This document shows, piece after piece, positions 42,232 through 52,356 of a stretch of DNA of 64,000 nucleotides. The notes under the pieces were generated by a model. The model worked only from the letters and a program-made list of their open reading frames with translations, was not told the DNA's origin and searched no databases. The stretch spans positions 1-64,000 of the forward strand of contig NZ_BOMZ01000012.1 of assembly GCF_016862455.1 (NCBI RefSeq), written 5' to 3'. The position numbers and the translations under genes were made by a program. This stretch comes from Actinoplanes utahensis. Its GTDB lineage: Bacteria > Actinomycetota > Actinomycetes > Mycobacteriales > Micromonosporaceae. Every line of letters begins with the position of its first letter. Position 1 is the first letter of the stretch.

Positions 42232-44013
42232 TTACAGGTACTGGCCGGTGTTGTTGGCGGTCTCGATGGACCGGCCGGCCTCGGCGCCCTTGCCTCCGGA
42301 GACGAGCGTGCGGATGTAGACGATCCGCTCGCCCTTCTTGCCGGAGATGCGGGCCCAGTCGTCGGGGTTCGTGGTGTTCGGCAGGTCCTCGTTCTCCCGG
42401 AACTCGTCGACGCAGCTGTCGAGCAGGTGCTGCAGCCGGAGGCCCTTCTTGCCGGAGGTGAGGAACTCCTTGATCGCCATCTTCTTGCCACGGTCGACGA
42501 TGTTCTGGATCATCGCGCCGGAGTTGAAGTCCTTGAAGTACAGGACCTCCTTGTCACCGTTGGCGTAGGTGACCTCCAGGAAGCGGTTCTCCTCCGTCTC
42601 CGTGTACATCCGCAGCACGACCGCCTCGATCATCGCGGCGACCGTCGCGTCCCGGTTGCCGCCGTGCTCGGCCAGGTCGTCGGCACTGAGCGGGAGGTCC
42701 GAGAGGATGTACTTGCCGAAGATGTCCTTGGCCGCCTCGGCGTCCGGGCGCTCGATCTTGATCTTCACGTCGAGTCGTCCGGGGCGCAGGATCGCCGGGT
42801 CGATCATGTCTTCCCGGTTGGAGGCGCCGATGACGATCACGTTCTCCAGGCCCTCGACACCGTCGATCTCGCTGAGCAGCTGGGGAACGATCGTGTTCTC
42901 CACGTCGCTGGAGACACCCGAGCCACGGGTCCGGAAGATCGAGTCCATCTCGTCGAAGAACACGATCACCGGGGTACCCTCGCCGGCCTTCTCACGAGCC
43001 CGCTGGAAGACCAGGCGGATGTGCCGCTCGGTCTCGCCCACGTACTTGTTGAGCAGCTCCGGGCCCTTGATGTTGAGGAAGTAGCTGGTGTGCTTCTCCT
43101 CGCCGCGCCGCTCGGCGATCTTCTTGGCCAGCGAGTTGGCCACCGCCTTGGCGATCAGGGTCTTGCCACAGCCGGGCGGGCCGTAGAGCAGGATCCCCTT
43201 CGGCGGGCGCAGCTGGTGCTCCCGGAACAGGTCGGCGTGCAGGAACGGCAGCTCCACCGCGTCGCGGATCTGCTCGATCTGCGAGTGCAGGCCGCCGATG
43301 TCGGTGTAGTCGACGTCGGGGACCTCCTCGAGGACGAGCTCCTCGACCTCGCTCTTCGGGATCCGCTCATAGGCGTACGCCGAGCGGGGCTCGATCATGA
43401 GCGAGTCACCGGCGCGCAGCTTGGTGATGTCGAGCGAGTCGGCGAGGAACACGATGCGCTCCTCGTCGGCGTGCGACATCACCAGTGCCCGGTCGCGGGG
43501 GCCGCCGGACGGGTTGTCCAGCACCTCCTTGAGCGAGACGACCTCGCCGGTGCGCTCGAACCCGAACGCGTCGACGACGTTGAGCGCGTCGTTCAGCAGG
43601 ACCTCCTGGCCCCGCTGGAGCTCGTCGACCGCGAGCGACGGCGAGACCGCCACCCGCAGCTTGCGGCCGCCGGTGAACACGTCCACCGTGCCGTCCTCGT
43701 GGGCTGCCAGGAAAACGCCGTAGCCGCTGGGCGGCTGGGCGAGCCGGTCAATCTCTTCCTTGAGAGTGACGATCTGAGCCCGGGCTTCCTTGAGGGTCGC
43801 CACGAGCCTCTCATTGTTCTCGGTCACTCGGGAGAGCTGCGCCTGCGTCGCCGCAAGCCGTTCCTCGAGCTGCCGGACGTGTCGGGGGCTCTCGGTCAAC
43901 TTCCGCCGAACCAGAGCGAGTTCCTCTTGCAGGAACGCGACCTGGCTGGAGAGATCGTTGGCCTCTTTCTCCCATCGTGCGGCGCGGGAGTCCGCTTCGT
44001 CGCTACGTGCCAC
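42232..44013 (-). CDS. arc: Proteasomal ATPase ARC/Mpa
   Basis: A 593-residue AAA+ ring ATPase that unfolds pupylated proteins into the proteasome. An N-terminal coiled coil (about 18-92) recognises Pup. Two OB-like domains (about 95-230) follow, then the AAA module with Walker A GPPGCGKT (278-285), Walker [11 protein letters not shown] and the sensor/arginine region [17 protein letters not shown]. The C-terminal QYL is the motif that docks on the alpha ring. The ATG at 44013 was chosen. The gene is divergent from the ferredoxin gene, with a 174-base gap that must hold both promoters. Confidence 0.97.
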   Translation of the reverse strand: MARSDEADSRAARWEKEANDLSSQVAFLQEELALVRRKLTESPRHVRQLEERLAATQAQLSRVTENNERLVATLKEARAQIVTLKEEIDRLAQPPSGYGVFLAAHEDGTVDVFTGGRKLRVAVSPSLAVDELQRGQEVLLNDALNVVDAFGFERTGEVVSLKEVLDNPSGGPRDRALVMSHADEERIVFLADSLDITKLRAGDSLMIEPRSAYAYERIPKSEVEELVLEEVPDVDYTDIGGLHSQIEQIRDAVELPFLHADLFREHQLRPPKGILLYGPPGCGKTLIAKAVANSLAKKIAERRGEEKHTSYFLNIKGPELLNKYVGETERHIRLVFQRAREKAGEGTPVIVFFDEMDSIFRTRGSGVSSDVENTIVPQLLSEIDGVEGLENVIVIGASNREDMIDPAILRPGRLDVKIKIERPDAEAAKDIFGKYILSDLPLSADDLAEHGGNRDATVAAMIEAVVLRMYTETEENRFLEVTYANGDKEVLYFKDFNSGAMIQNIVDRGKKMAIKEFLTSGKKGLRLQHLLDSCVDEFRENEDLPNTTNPDDWARISGKKGERIVYIRTLVSGGKGAEAGRSIETANNTGQYL

Positions 44014-44187
44014 GTCCCACCTCCCCGGGGGGCTCGAACGTCTTGGGTCAACACTAGCCGTTCAGAAACCGTTTTTGACCCATGCAACACCCCTGTCACC
44101 GACTCTTGATCGATTGGCCGTACCGGCGGTGACCCGGCCGGACAGACTTCGGGTACCGTCGGGCGTTCGCTGTTGTGGGAGGTAGAT

Positions 44188-44484
44188 GTGGCGGCCGACA
44201 CTGATGAGCTGCAGGTCTGGATCGATCAGGACCTCTGCACCGGCGATGGACTCTGCGTGCAGTACGCCCCGGAGGTGTTCGAACTGGACATCGACGGCCT
44301 CGCCTATGTGAAAGACCACTCCGGCGAGTTGCTTCAGAGTCCAGGGGTCCGCACACTGGTGCCGTCCGGCCTGTTGCTCGAAGTCATCGACTCGGCCAAG
44401 GAGTGCCCGGGCGACTGCATCCACGTCGTGCGGACGGCCGACGACGTGGCGGTCGCCGGCCCGGACGCGCATGAAGGAACGTGA
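44188..44484 (+). CDS. Ferredoxin, probably [3Fe-4S]
   Basis: A 98-residue acidic ferredoxin. Cluster ligands are C17 and C23 (CTGDGLC, C-x5-C) and C73 in ECPGDC, with the extra C77. This pattern fits single [3Fe-4S] ferredoxins that serve cytochrome P450s and similar enzymes; the insertion of about 45 residues between the cysteine groups is longer than usual. The GTG at 44188 follows GGGAGG directly and is preferred over TTG 44173. It is divergent from arc and ends 6 bases from a convergent gene. No P450 lies in this window. Confidence 0.85.
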   Translation: MAADTDELQVWIDQDLCTGDGLCVQYAPEVFELDIDGLAYVKDHSGELLQSPGVRTLVPSGLLLEVIDSAKECPGDCIHVVRTADDVAVAGPDAHEGT

Positions 44485-44490
44485 CCGAGC

Positions 44491-45081
44491 TTACAGAGTG
44501 GGACGCCCGACCAGCGACGCCACCACCCGGGAGAACTCCTCCAGCCGGTTGATCTGCCCCGGCCCGCCGTCGTCGAGGGTCTTGCCGAAGCGCAGGGCGT
44601 CGTGGCGTAACGGCGCGCGGCCCTCCTCCTCACCCACCCCGGGCGGCGGCACCGCGTCGTCGACCGAGCTGAGCAGCAGGTAGACGTCGATGCTGTCGAC
44701 CCGGGCCTGCCCGTTCGGGGTCCGGGTGAGCCGCCGCCGGCAGCCCACCTCGGTCACCGTGGACAACGGCACCACCCGCAGCGACGAGGTCATCGCGCCG
44801 ACCGGGCCGTCGCCGGGAGCCACGTCCTCGCCGTGCCAGAGCACCAGCCGGCTGCCGTCGCAGACGACGACCTCCTGCCACACCCCGTTCACCTCGTTGA
44901 CGAAACGCTCCAGGGTGAAACAGAGCACCTGGGCGCCGCGCAACACCCCGAACAGCGCCTCCAGGGCCACGTCCGGGTCACGCAGATAGGCGCGGGCCGC
45001 CGAGTCCAGGTCCGGGTAGGGCGACCAGTCGGGGAACACCGCCGGCATCTCGTTGCCGCCGCCGAACGGCGGAGAGCTCAT
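44491..45081 (-). CDS. Conserved protein of unknown function near arc
   Basis: A 196-residue cytoplasmic protein. A helical N-terminal part (about 18-55) precedes an alternating beta region (LCFTLERFV, EVVVCDGSRLVLWHGED, SSLRVVPLSTVTEVGCRRRLT, SIDVYLLLSS) and a C-terminal helix (GQINRLEEFSRVVASLVGR). The layout resembles PH-like DUF5998-type proteins, but I cannot name the family with confidence. The ATG at 45081 was chosen for its GGGTGGGAA upstream. It sits 63 bases after the trmI stop and may be co-transcribed. Confidence 0.75.
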   Translation of the reverse strand: MSSPPFGGGNEMPAVFPDWSPYPDLDSAARAYLRDPDVALEALFGVLRGAQVLCFTLERFVNEVNGVWQEVVVCDGSRLVLWHGEDVAPGDGPVGAMTSSLRVVPLSTVTEVGCRRRLTRTPNGQARVDSIDVYLLLSSVDDAVPPPGVGEEEGRAPLRHDALRFGKTLDDGGPGQINRLEEFSRVVASLVGRPTL

Positions 45082-45144
45082 CGTTCCCACCCCTGTCCTC
45101 CGATCGCAGACCCCCCGGAACCTACCGGACTCCAAAGGCGAGCG

Positions 45145-46101
<957 letters not shown>

Positions 46102-47256
46102 TCAATTCCGGCTGGCCCGCCGCGGTTCCAGCACGGCGGCCACATCGGCGACCCGCAGGACGCCCACGACATCCTCGCCTGCGGTCACCAGGTACTGCGC
46201 ACCCGGGTGGGCCTGCAGGGCGCGGATCACCTGCTCACCGGTCAATCCCAGCGGCAGCGCGGTCAGCGCGTCCCGGGACCGGGCCACGCTCTCCACGCTC
46301 ACCCAGGGCCGCCGGTCGACCGGAATCCGCTCGGCGGCGACCGGATCGACCAGCGCGGTGAGGCTACCCGCCGAGTCCGCCACCGCCAGCACCACGTCCG
46401 GCCTCGGGTCCTCGGCCCGGCGCCGCTGCGCCTCCCCCAGCGGCGTCCCCGCCGGCACCGCCAGCACCGGCCGGGTCAGCGCGCCCAGATCGATCAGCGG
46501 GAACCGCCCCGTCATCCGGCCCAACCGGATCGACTGCCCCGCCCCCTGCCACAGCGTCAACACCACCAGCAGCACGAACGCCAGCCCCAGCACCGTGATC
46601 ACCCCGAGCTGGTAGAGCATCGTGGTCAGCGCCGCGGTCAGCACCGCCAGCACCCGGCCCGCCCAGCCGGCCACCACCGTCGCCCGGTTCCGGTCCTTCA
46701 GCACCGCCCACAGCAGCGCCCGCAACGCCCGGCCGCCGTCCAGCGGCAACCCCGGCAGCACGTTGAAGACCGCCACCAGCACGTTGCTCAACGCCAGCTG
46801 GAACGCGATCTCGCCGGGCACCGTGCGGTCCGGCAACGCCAGCGCGGCCGCCGTGGCGACCCCGCCCAGCAGCAGCGACACGGCCGGCCCGGCCAGCGAC
46901 ACCAGCGCGTCCACCCGCGGGGCTGGTGCGTCCCGGTCCATCTCGGTCCAGCCGCTGAGCAGCTCCAGAGTGATCCGGCGCACGCCGATGCCACAGCGCC
47001 GGGCGGTCAGCGCGTGACCGAGCTCGTGCAACAGCACCGAGCCGATCAGACAGACCACGAAACCCAGGCCCACCAGGTACGCCCACGGCTGCGCCAGGCC
47101 CAGCTGCTCCCGGGCGTAATTGCCGTACACCACCGTGACCAGCACCGCGAGCAGCAGCATCGAGGCGCTCGCATGCACCGGGATGCCGGCCACGTGCCCG
47201 ACCGGCCGGCCGGCTCCCGGCGGCGGCGGACCCTGCGGGGTGCGGCTCTGCTCCAC
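46102..47256 (-). CDS. Site-2-protease family M50 metalloprotease
   Basis: A 384-residue intramembrane protease. Six or so membrane helices hold the zinc motif HELGH (about 77-81) and the second-site FNVLPGLPLDGGRAL. A C-terminal cytoplasmic region (about 265-380) contains a CBS-domain pair (LTGEQVIRALQAHPGAQYLVT, DVVGVLRVADVAAVL). CBS-S2P proteins cut membrane-bound regulators and respond to nucleotides; the target is unknown. It lies 21 bases before the trmI start and is probably co-transcribed with it. The gene is divergent from the RecB-like gene (77-base gap). Confidence 0.92.
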   Translation of the reverse strand: MEQSRTPQGPPPPGAGRPVGHVAGIPVHASASMLLLAVLVTVVYGNYAREQLGLAQPWAYLVGLGFVVCLIGSVLLHELGHALTARRCGIGVRRITLELLSGWTEMDRDAPAPRVDALVSLAGPAVSLLLGGVATAAALALPDRTVPGEIAFQLALSNVLVAVFNVLPGLPLDGGRALRALLWAVLKDRNRATVVAGWAGRVLAVLTAALTTMLYQLGVITVLGLAFVLLVVLTLWQGAGQSIRLGRMTGRFPLIDLGALTRPVLAVPAGTPLGEAQRRRAEDPRPDVVLAVADSAGSLTALVDPVAAERIPVDRRPWVSVESVARSRDALTALPLGLTGEQVIRALQAHPGAQYLVTAGEDVVGVLRVADVAAVLEPRRASRN

Positions 47257-47333
47257 GCGATCGATGCTACGGACACGCCCGCGCCGGACCCACCCCGCGT
47301 TTTTCGTCGTACCCCTGGCCTAGCCTCTGATGC

Positions 47334-48692
47334 ATGACGGCGCTCTCTCCCATGGCGGCCCAGCCGGTCTCCCCGCCCCCGCAGCCCGGCGACCCGGACC
47401 GGTCCGGCGCCGGCACCGCCGTTCCCGCCGGGCGCGGGCGGCGCCCCGAGCGGCCGACCGGGCCCTCGCTCTCCCCGTCGCGGGCCGCCGACTTCAAGAC
47501 CTGCCCGTTGCTGTTCCGCTTCCGCACCGTCGACAAACTGCCCGAGGAGCCGTCGGCCGACCAGGTCCGCGGCACCCTCGTCCACGCGGTGCTGGAGCGC
47601 CTGTTCGACCTGCCCGCCACCGAGCGCACCCCGGAGGCCGCGGCCGCGCTGGTCGCCCCCGAGTGGGACCGGCTGCTCGCCGAGGAGCCCGGCCTGGCCG
47701 CCATCTTCGCCAAGGAGCCACCAGTCAGGGGCCGCCGCGCCCCCGCCTCGGACACATCCGCGGGCGCCGCCTCCGCGGCTCCCGCACCCGGCGCCGGCAC
47801 CTCGAACCTCGCGCCGGACGCTGTCGCCTCCGCTTCCACGATCGATGTCGCCTCTTCGGCACTCGCGCATGACATCGCCGCCCCCGCCACCGCGCATGAT
47901 GCCGCCGTCTCGGCCGGCACCGCCTCCTCGGTCCCCGTGCCCGGCGCCGCCTCCTGGGTCCCCGTGCCCGGCGCCGCCTCCTCGGTCCCCGTGCCCGGCG
48001 CGCCGATGCGGGATCCGGCCGCTGTCGCGGCGGAGGCCGACGCGACCGGCCAGATCGCGCTGGTCGACGTTCCGGAGGGCACGGCCGAGGTGGCCCGGAT
48101 CGCCGCGTTTCTGGCCGGTGCCCGCGACCTGCTCGACGGCTACTTCGCCGTCGAGGATCCCCAGCGCCTCGAACCGGCCGAGCGGGAGACCCTGATCTCC
48201 ACGACGATCGGCGACGAGCTGCTGATCCGCGGTTACATCGACCGGCTCGACGTCTCCCCCGCCGGCGACCTGCGGGTGGTCGACTACAAGACCGGCGGCG
48301 CGCCACGGGAGGCGTTCGAGGGCCGGGCGCTGTTCCAGCTCAAGTTCTACGCCCTGGTGCTGTGGCGCACCCGCGGTGTCGTCCCCCGGGCGCTGCGCCT
48401 GCTCTACCTCAAGGACGCCGAGGCTCTCGACTACAGCCCCGAGGCGGGTGAGCTGGAGCGTTTCGAGCGCACCCTGATCGCCCTCTCCCAGGCCATCGAG
48501 CGGGCCAAACGCGACCAGGACTTCCGCCCCAAACCGAGCCGTCTGTGCGGCTGGTGCAGCCATCAGGCGCTGTGCCCGGAGTTCGGCGGCACCCCACCGC
48601 CCTACCCGGAACTGCTCACCGTGAGCAGCCCCACCGGAGATCCCGAACCCGACCGGGTCGGCACCCACCTGCGGGACGACCCCCTTGGCTGA
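47334..48692 (+). CDS. RecB-family nuclease with low-complexity insertion
   Basis: A 452-residue PD-(D/E)XK exonuclease. The core opens with SLSPSRAADFKTCPLLFRFR and ends with a VVDYKTGG catalytic segment. C57 and a C-terminal CGWCSHQALC group form a likely Fe-S cluster, as in AddB/Cas4-type nucleases. Residues about 129-250 are an Ala/Pro/Ser/Val-rich insertion with three 9-residue repeats (ASSVPVPGA, 197-223); other members go straight between these parts. It is probably disordered and may not affect the fold. It acts on DNA, perhaps in repair. The gene is alone and divergent from the M50 gene. Confidence 0.9.
   Translation: MTALSPMAAQPVSPPPQPGDPDRSGAGTAVPAGRGRRPERPTGPSLSPSRAADFKTCPLLFRFRTVDKLPEEPSADQVRGTLVHAVLERLFDLPATERTPEAAAALVAPEWDRLLAEEPGLAAIFAKEPPVRGRRAPASDTSAGAASAAPAPGAGTSNLAPDAVASASTIDVASSALAHDIAAPATAHDAAVSAGTASSVPVPGAASWVPVPGAASSVPVPGAPMRDPAAVAAEADATGQIALVDVPEGTAEVARIAAFLAGARDLLDGYFAVEDPQRLEPAERETLISTTIGDELLIRGYIDRLDVSPAGDLRVVDYKTGGAPREAFEGRALFQLKFYALVLWRTRGVVPRALRLLYLKDAEALDYSPEAGELERFERTLIALSQAIERAKRDQDFRPKPSRLCGWCSHQALCPEFGGTPPPYPELLTVSSPTGDPEPDRVGTHLRDDPLG
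47922..48002 (+). repeat. 27-bp tandem repeat, three units, inside the nuclease gene
   Basis: Three exact or near-exact 27-bp units code for ASSVPVPGA, ASWVPVPGA and ASSVPVPGA. They lie in the low-complexity insertion of the RecB-type nuclease and keep the frame. Confidence 0.9.
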
Positions 48693-49151
48693 CCACGACA
48701 CCACCCGCCCCGGCCGCCCAGGCGCCTCGTCCGGGCCTGGCGTCCACGACGCGCCTGCGCCTCCGAGCCGCCTCCGCGGGCCTGGCGTCCATGACGCGCC
48801 TGCGCCTCCAAGCCGCCTCCGCGATCCCGCCCGGCCCGGCCGCGCCGGCCCATCCACGTGGCCCGGCCGCCCAGGCGCCTCGTCCGGGCCTGGCGTCCAC
48901 GACGCGCCTGCGCCTCCGGGCCGCCTCCGCGATCCCGCCCGGTCCGGCCGTCCCGGCCCATCCGCATGGGCCGGCCGCCCCGGCTCACCCGCACAGGTCC
49001 TTGCTGGTTCTCAGTGCTGTCTCGACCGGCGCGAGACAGCACTGAGAACCAGCCGACCTGGCTCGTCCGCCCGGCCCGGTCGGCTGCACCTACTCGGCCG
49101 GTCCGGCACCGTGCGGAGACGGCATCGGTGCTGCGGACCGGGACCGGTGGC
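48693..49151. repeat. Intergenic stretch of complex repeats
   Basis: No gene is supported in this 459-base gap. A block of about 45 bases (CCTGGCGTCCACGACGCGCC, then TGCGCCTCCGAGCCGCCTCC) occurs three times, near 48736, 48780 and 48888. A larger block that begins CCGCCCAGGCGCCTCGTCCG occurs near 48713 and near 48868. A GATCCCGCCCGG...CGGCCCATCC block also occurs twice. The open frames here are repeat products. A long perfect hairpin lies at 49003-49053. Confidence 0.75.
49003..49053. repeat. Perfect 22-bp inverted repeat
   Basis: The arm GCTGGTTCTCAGTGCTGTCT plus CG (49003-49024) pairs exactly with 49032-49053 across a seven-base loop. It lies 98 bases before the start of the response regulator gene. 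Part of the arm (TCTCAGTGCTGTCTC) recurs at about 56361-56376, so it may be a dispersed element rather than just a terminator. Confidence 0.8.
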
Positions 49152-50501
49152 ATGACCAGACCGATCCGGGTTCTGCTGGCGGACTCGGCGCCGCTTCAAC
49201 GGGCCGGTCTCCGCGCGGTTCTCACCGCGTCGAACACCGCGTCGAACGCCGCGGGCGCACTTTCGTCGCCCGCACTTCCGTCACCCGAACGGGCGGCACC
49301 CGGCCAGGCAGCGCCCCGGCCCGATGTCCCCGAGCCGGCCTCCGGAACGCCACGACACGATTCGTCAGTTCCACCATCCGGGAAGGCAACGGGAGGTCCG
49401 CCGGCTTCGATGTCGGGGAAGCCACGGGGGAATGCCTCGGCTTCTGCTCCTGGGAGGTCAGGGCGGAATGCCTCGGCTCCCGCTCCCGGCGAGTCAGGGT
49501 GGAAACCGTCGACTCCACCGTCCGGGGAGGCAGCGGCCGATGTTCAGACGCTCCGAGGCGGAGATTCCCGGCAAGGCCGTCCTGCCTCGGCGCCGGGGCA
49601 GAACCATCAGGACTCGGCCTCGGGGCAAGGCCGTCCCGGCCCACCGCCGGGCGATCCCCCAGCAGCCCACCCGGTGCCGGGTCTCTCAGGTTCGGCTCAC
49701 CCGGCATCCGGTACCCCGCGATCGGCCCGCACCGGACCGGGTATCCCAGGATCAGCCAGCACTGGGCCGGGTGTCCCAGGATCGGCCCGGCCGGCAGCCG
49801 CCGATCTGCGAGCCGCGGATCCGGCACCGGGTGAGAGCCGTGCGGGGGGACCCGGATCCGGCAGTCCGATCGCGGGCGAGGGCCCACCCGACTGGGTGAA
49901 CGGCGAGCCGGCGGAGATCGTCGTGGCCGGGGAGGCCGGGGACGGTGTGGAGGCGGTCGATCTGGCTCGGCGGCTGCTGCCGGACGTGCTGATCACCGAT
50001 GTCACGCTGCCGCGGTTGGACGGCCTGGCGGCTGCCCGGGCGATCACCGCGACCCGGCTGGGGGTACGGATCCTCGTGCTCACCGACCGCGACAGTGACG
50101 ACGAGGTGGTGGCCGCCGTCGCCGCCGGAGCCACCGGCTATCTCTGCAAGGACGCGCCCCACGATGAGCTGGTCGCCGCCGTCCGGGCCGTCGCCGCCGG
50201 CGGTGCGGTGATCACCCCGACGGTGTTGGCGCGGGTGCTGAGCCGGGTCACCGGCGCGCTGCCGACGAGCCCGGCCGAGACCGCCGCCACCCGTCTGGCC
50301 CCGCTGACCGGGCGGGAACGAGAGGTGTTGGTCCACGTCGCTCGCGGCCGTTCGAACGCCGAGATCGCCGAGACGCTCGGCGTCAGCGAGACCACGGTCA
50401 AGACCCACGTCGGGCACGTGCTGACGAAGCTGCGCCTGCGCGACCGTACTCAAGCGGTGGTCCTGGCCTACGAGACCGGCCTGGTCCGCCCGCGTTCCTG
50501 A
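49152..50501 (+). CDS. LuxR-type response regulator with split receiver domain
   Basis: A 449-residue regulator, about twice the normal length. The first 27 residues are beta-1/alpha-1 of a receiver domain ([23 protein letters not shown]11). About 220 residues rich in Pro, Ser, Gly and Ala follow (28-250). The receiver then resumes with [11 protein letters not shown], the phospho-acceptor D283 in [16 protein letters not shown] and K333 in YLCKDAP. A C-terminal LuxR helix-turn-helix (about 385-445, [15 protein letters not shown]) is intact. Key residues survive, so it may still work with a disordered loop. No kinase gene is adjacent. The ATG at 49152 follows a GGTGG. Confidence 0.88.
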   Translation: MTRPIRVLLADSAPLQRAGLRAVLTASNTASNAAGALSSPALPSPERAAPGQAAPRPDVPEPASGTPRHDSSVPPSGKATGGPPASMSGKPRGNASASAPGRSGRNASAPAPGESGWKPSTPPSGEAAADVQTLRGGDSRQGRPASAPGQNHQDSASGQGRPGPPPGDPPAAHPVPGLSGSAHPASGTPRSARTGPGIPGSASTGPGVPGSARPAAADLRAADPAPGESRAGGPGSGSPIAGEGPPDWVNGEPAEIVVAGEAGDGVEAVDLARRLLPDVLITDVTLPRLDGLAAARAITATRLGVRILVLTDRDSDDEVVAAVAAGATGYLCKDAPHDELVAAVRAVAAGGAVITPTVLARVLSRVTGALPTSPAETAATRLAPLTGREREVLVHVARGRSNAEIAETLGVSETTVKTHVGHVLTKLRLRDRTQAVVLAYETGLVRPRS

Positions 50502-50598
50502 CGCCCGAAGCCCCGCCTCCCCGTCCCGATCGTCCTTTCCTCTGCACACACCGTCCGGCGAGGGCTTCCGCAACCGCGCAGCCGGCATCCGCAGATCC

Positions 50599-50655
50599 GG
50601 AGCGCCGCTGGGCCGGGGATATGGAGCGCCGCAGGGCCGGGGATATGGAGGGCTA
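50599..50655. repeat. 24-bp tandem repeat, two units plus a partial
   Basis: GGAGCGCCGCTGGGCCGGGG-ATAT at 50599 is repeated at 50623 with one change, and a third partial unit (GGAGGGCTAGGG) begins at 50647. It lies between the response regulator and the convergent HAD gene. No gene is seen in this 216-base gap. Confidence 0.8.
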
Positions 50656-50717
50656 GGGCTCAGGAGAACCGGAGGCGGGGCCGCGCGCCGGACCTCCGGA
50701 AGACAGCCGGACGGGAT

Positions 50718-51395
50718 TCAGGAGGCGGGGGACGAGGCGGTCAGGAGGGTGGCGAGGAAAGCCGGGTCGACACCGGTGAGGGTGTCGCGCAGGTGGACGC
50801 CGTCGACCGGGGCCAGTTCCAGCTCGGCCGGGACGGCGAGGACGGCTGCTCCCGCGGCGGACGCGCTGGCCACGCCGCTAGGGGAGTCTTCGATGGCGAC
50901 GCAGGCGGTGATCGGCACGCCGAGCAGGGCGGCGGCGGTGACGTACGGCTCGGGGTCGGGTTTGGGACGTTTCACCTCGTCGCCGCAGACGACGACGTCG
51001 AAATTCTCCGCGCCGAGGGTCTTCAGTGCCACCTCGACGAGGCTGCGGCCGGTGGAGGTGACCAGCGCTGTCGGAATCCCGGCATCGCGGACCGCGAGCA
51101 GCAACTCCATCGCGCCGGGACGCCAGACGAGGCCTTCGGCGAAGAGCTCACGCACCCGCGCGGACAGCCACCGCACGTCCGGCTCCTCGGGACGGCCGGG
51201 CTGTCCCAGGTCGTCGCGGAAGATCTGCATGCTGGTGGCCATGCTGGTGCCGACCATGGCGAGCCGGGCCGGGTCGGACAGGACGCCGCCGGCATGGACG
51301 GCGAGTTCGGCCAGGGCGATGCCCCAGATCCGTTCGCTGTCGACGAGCGTCCCGTCCATGTCGAAGAGCACGGCGGCCGGATAGGCGGAAGTCAC
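50718..51395 (-). CDS. HAD phosphatase, beta-phosphoglucomutase-like
   Basis: A 225-residue phosphatase. Motif I is LFDMDGTLVDSE, motif II is ALVTSTGRS, the Lys is in RPKPDPEPY, and motif IV is CVAIEDSPSGVASA. A four-helix cap (about 18-85) makes it a subfamily IA enzyme of the phosphoglycolate phosphatase/beta-PGM type. The substrate is a small phosphorylated sugar or acid, not predictable. The GTG at 51395 gives a normal start; the frame stays open to 51542 as a shadow. Confidence 0.9.
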   Translation of the reverse strand: MTSAYPAAVLFDMDGTLVDSERIWGIALAELAVHAGGVLSDPARLAMVGTSMATSMQIFRDDLGQPGRPEEPDVRWLSARVRELFAEGLVWRPGAMELLLAVRDAGIPTALVTSTGRSLVEVALKTLGAENFDVVVCGDEVKRPKPDPEPYVTAAALLGVPITACVAIEDSPSGVASASAAGAAVLAVPAELELAPVDGVHLRDTLTGVDPAFLATLLTASSPAS

Positions 51396-51448
51396 CGCCC
51401 CATTCTGGCCGCCCCGGGGGCCCCGGCCGATCGATTGTGACGGCCCCC

Positions 51449-52159
51449 TCAGACCCCGCAGGCGTCGAGGGACTTCTGGTAGCCGTCGGCGAAGGACTGG
51501 AACCGCTGCGCAGGCGTGCCGTGCGCACCCGGCGCGAACCACGGCTGCCCGGGGTCGTCGCCGACAGCGGCAAGACCGTCGGCGAGCTCCTGGGTGTCGT
51601 CGTCCTGCATGGTGAGGACGCCCTGGCGGGCCTTGTCGCCGATGAACGCCCCGGCCATGCAGTCGGCCTGCAGCTCCTGCTGGATGGTGAACTCCTTGCG
51701 GATGCCGAGCCGGGCCTGGATGGCATGCGCGTACTCATGGCCGAGCAGGTAGAACACGAACGAGTCGCCGATCTGCTGGAACGCGGCGAACGCCCAGTTC
51801 ACGTCGTAGGCGATGAAGTCCCCGGCGGAACAGTAGACGGCGTTGTTGCGGGGCAGCGGCTGCCCGGCGCATTCCACTTCACCGTCCCGCTCGTACGGAA
51901 TCACCTGCCGCACCGGCTGGAATCCGCTGCCGAGCCGGCCCGACCAGTACTGCTCGGCGATGAACGTCGAGTCCCGGATGTCGGACGCGAACTCCTCAGG
52001 CGTGTCGGTGCCGTCCGGGTCGGTGGAGGGGGTCGGGCTGGTCTTCGCCGTCCGGTTCGGTGTCGGCGGGCTCTCCGGCCCGGGCGCCACCGGCATGCAG
52101 CCGGCCAGCAGCGGGAGGACGGTGAGAAGAGCCAGGAGCGGTGCCGGTCGAACGCGCAT
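51449..52159 (-). CDS. Secreted neutral zinc metallopeptidase, YpfJ-like
   Basis: A 236-residue lipoprotein. The signal peptide ends in the lipobox LLAGC (Cys at about 21), followed by a Pro/Thr-rich linker (about 25-55). The peptidase domain carries the zinc motif HEYAH (about 141-145) and a downstream ELQADCMAGA with the third ligand Glu. CSAGDFIAYD and the C-terminal FADGYQKSLDAC are also typical of the YpfJ/neutral zinc metallopeptidase family. It acts outside the membrane; substrates are unknown. The gene is divergent from the second ABC/FtsX operon. Confidence 0.9.
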   Translation of the reverse strand: MRVRPAPLLALLTVLPLLAGCMPVAPGPESPPTPNRTAKTSPTPSTDPDGTDTPEEFASDIRDSTFIAEQYWSGRLGSGFQPVRQVIPYERDGEVECAGQPLPRNNAVYCSAGDFIAYDVNWAFAAFQQIGDSFVFYLLGHEYAHAIQARLGIRKEFTIQQELQADCMAGAFIGDKARQGVLTMQDDDTQELADGLAAVGDDPGQPWFAPGAHGTPAQRFQSFADGYQKSLDACGV

Positions 52160-52356
52160 GCGGTCCTCCAGGGCGGGGCTTCCACGTTAGACGGCGCCAT
52201 CGAGTTCCGCCGTTCCTCAGGGGCTCCCCTGAGGACCTCCTGGGTGCCACCCCCGAGGAAATCTCCGCGTCGGCCTCCACCGCCGGGCGGAGGCAGACCG
52301 CCCCATCCGCCGAAACACTGAGGCGGACGCAATCGAGTCCACAGGGGGAGAAGACG

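Noticed and set aside
48858-49151. In-frame upstream extension of the response regulator
   Set aside because: It is built from the intergenic repeats and would put about 98 Arg/Pro-rich residues before a normal receiver start at 49152.
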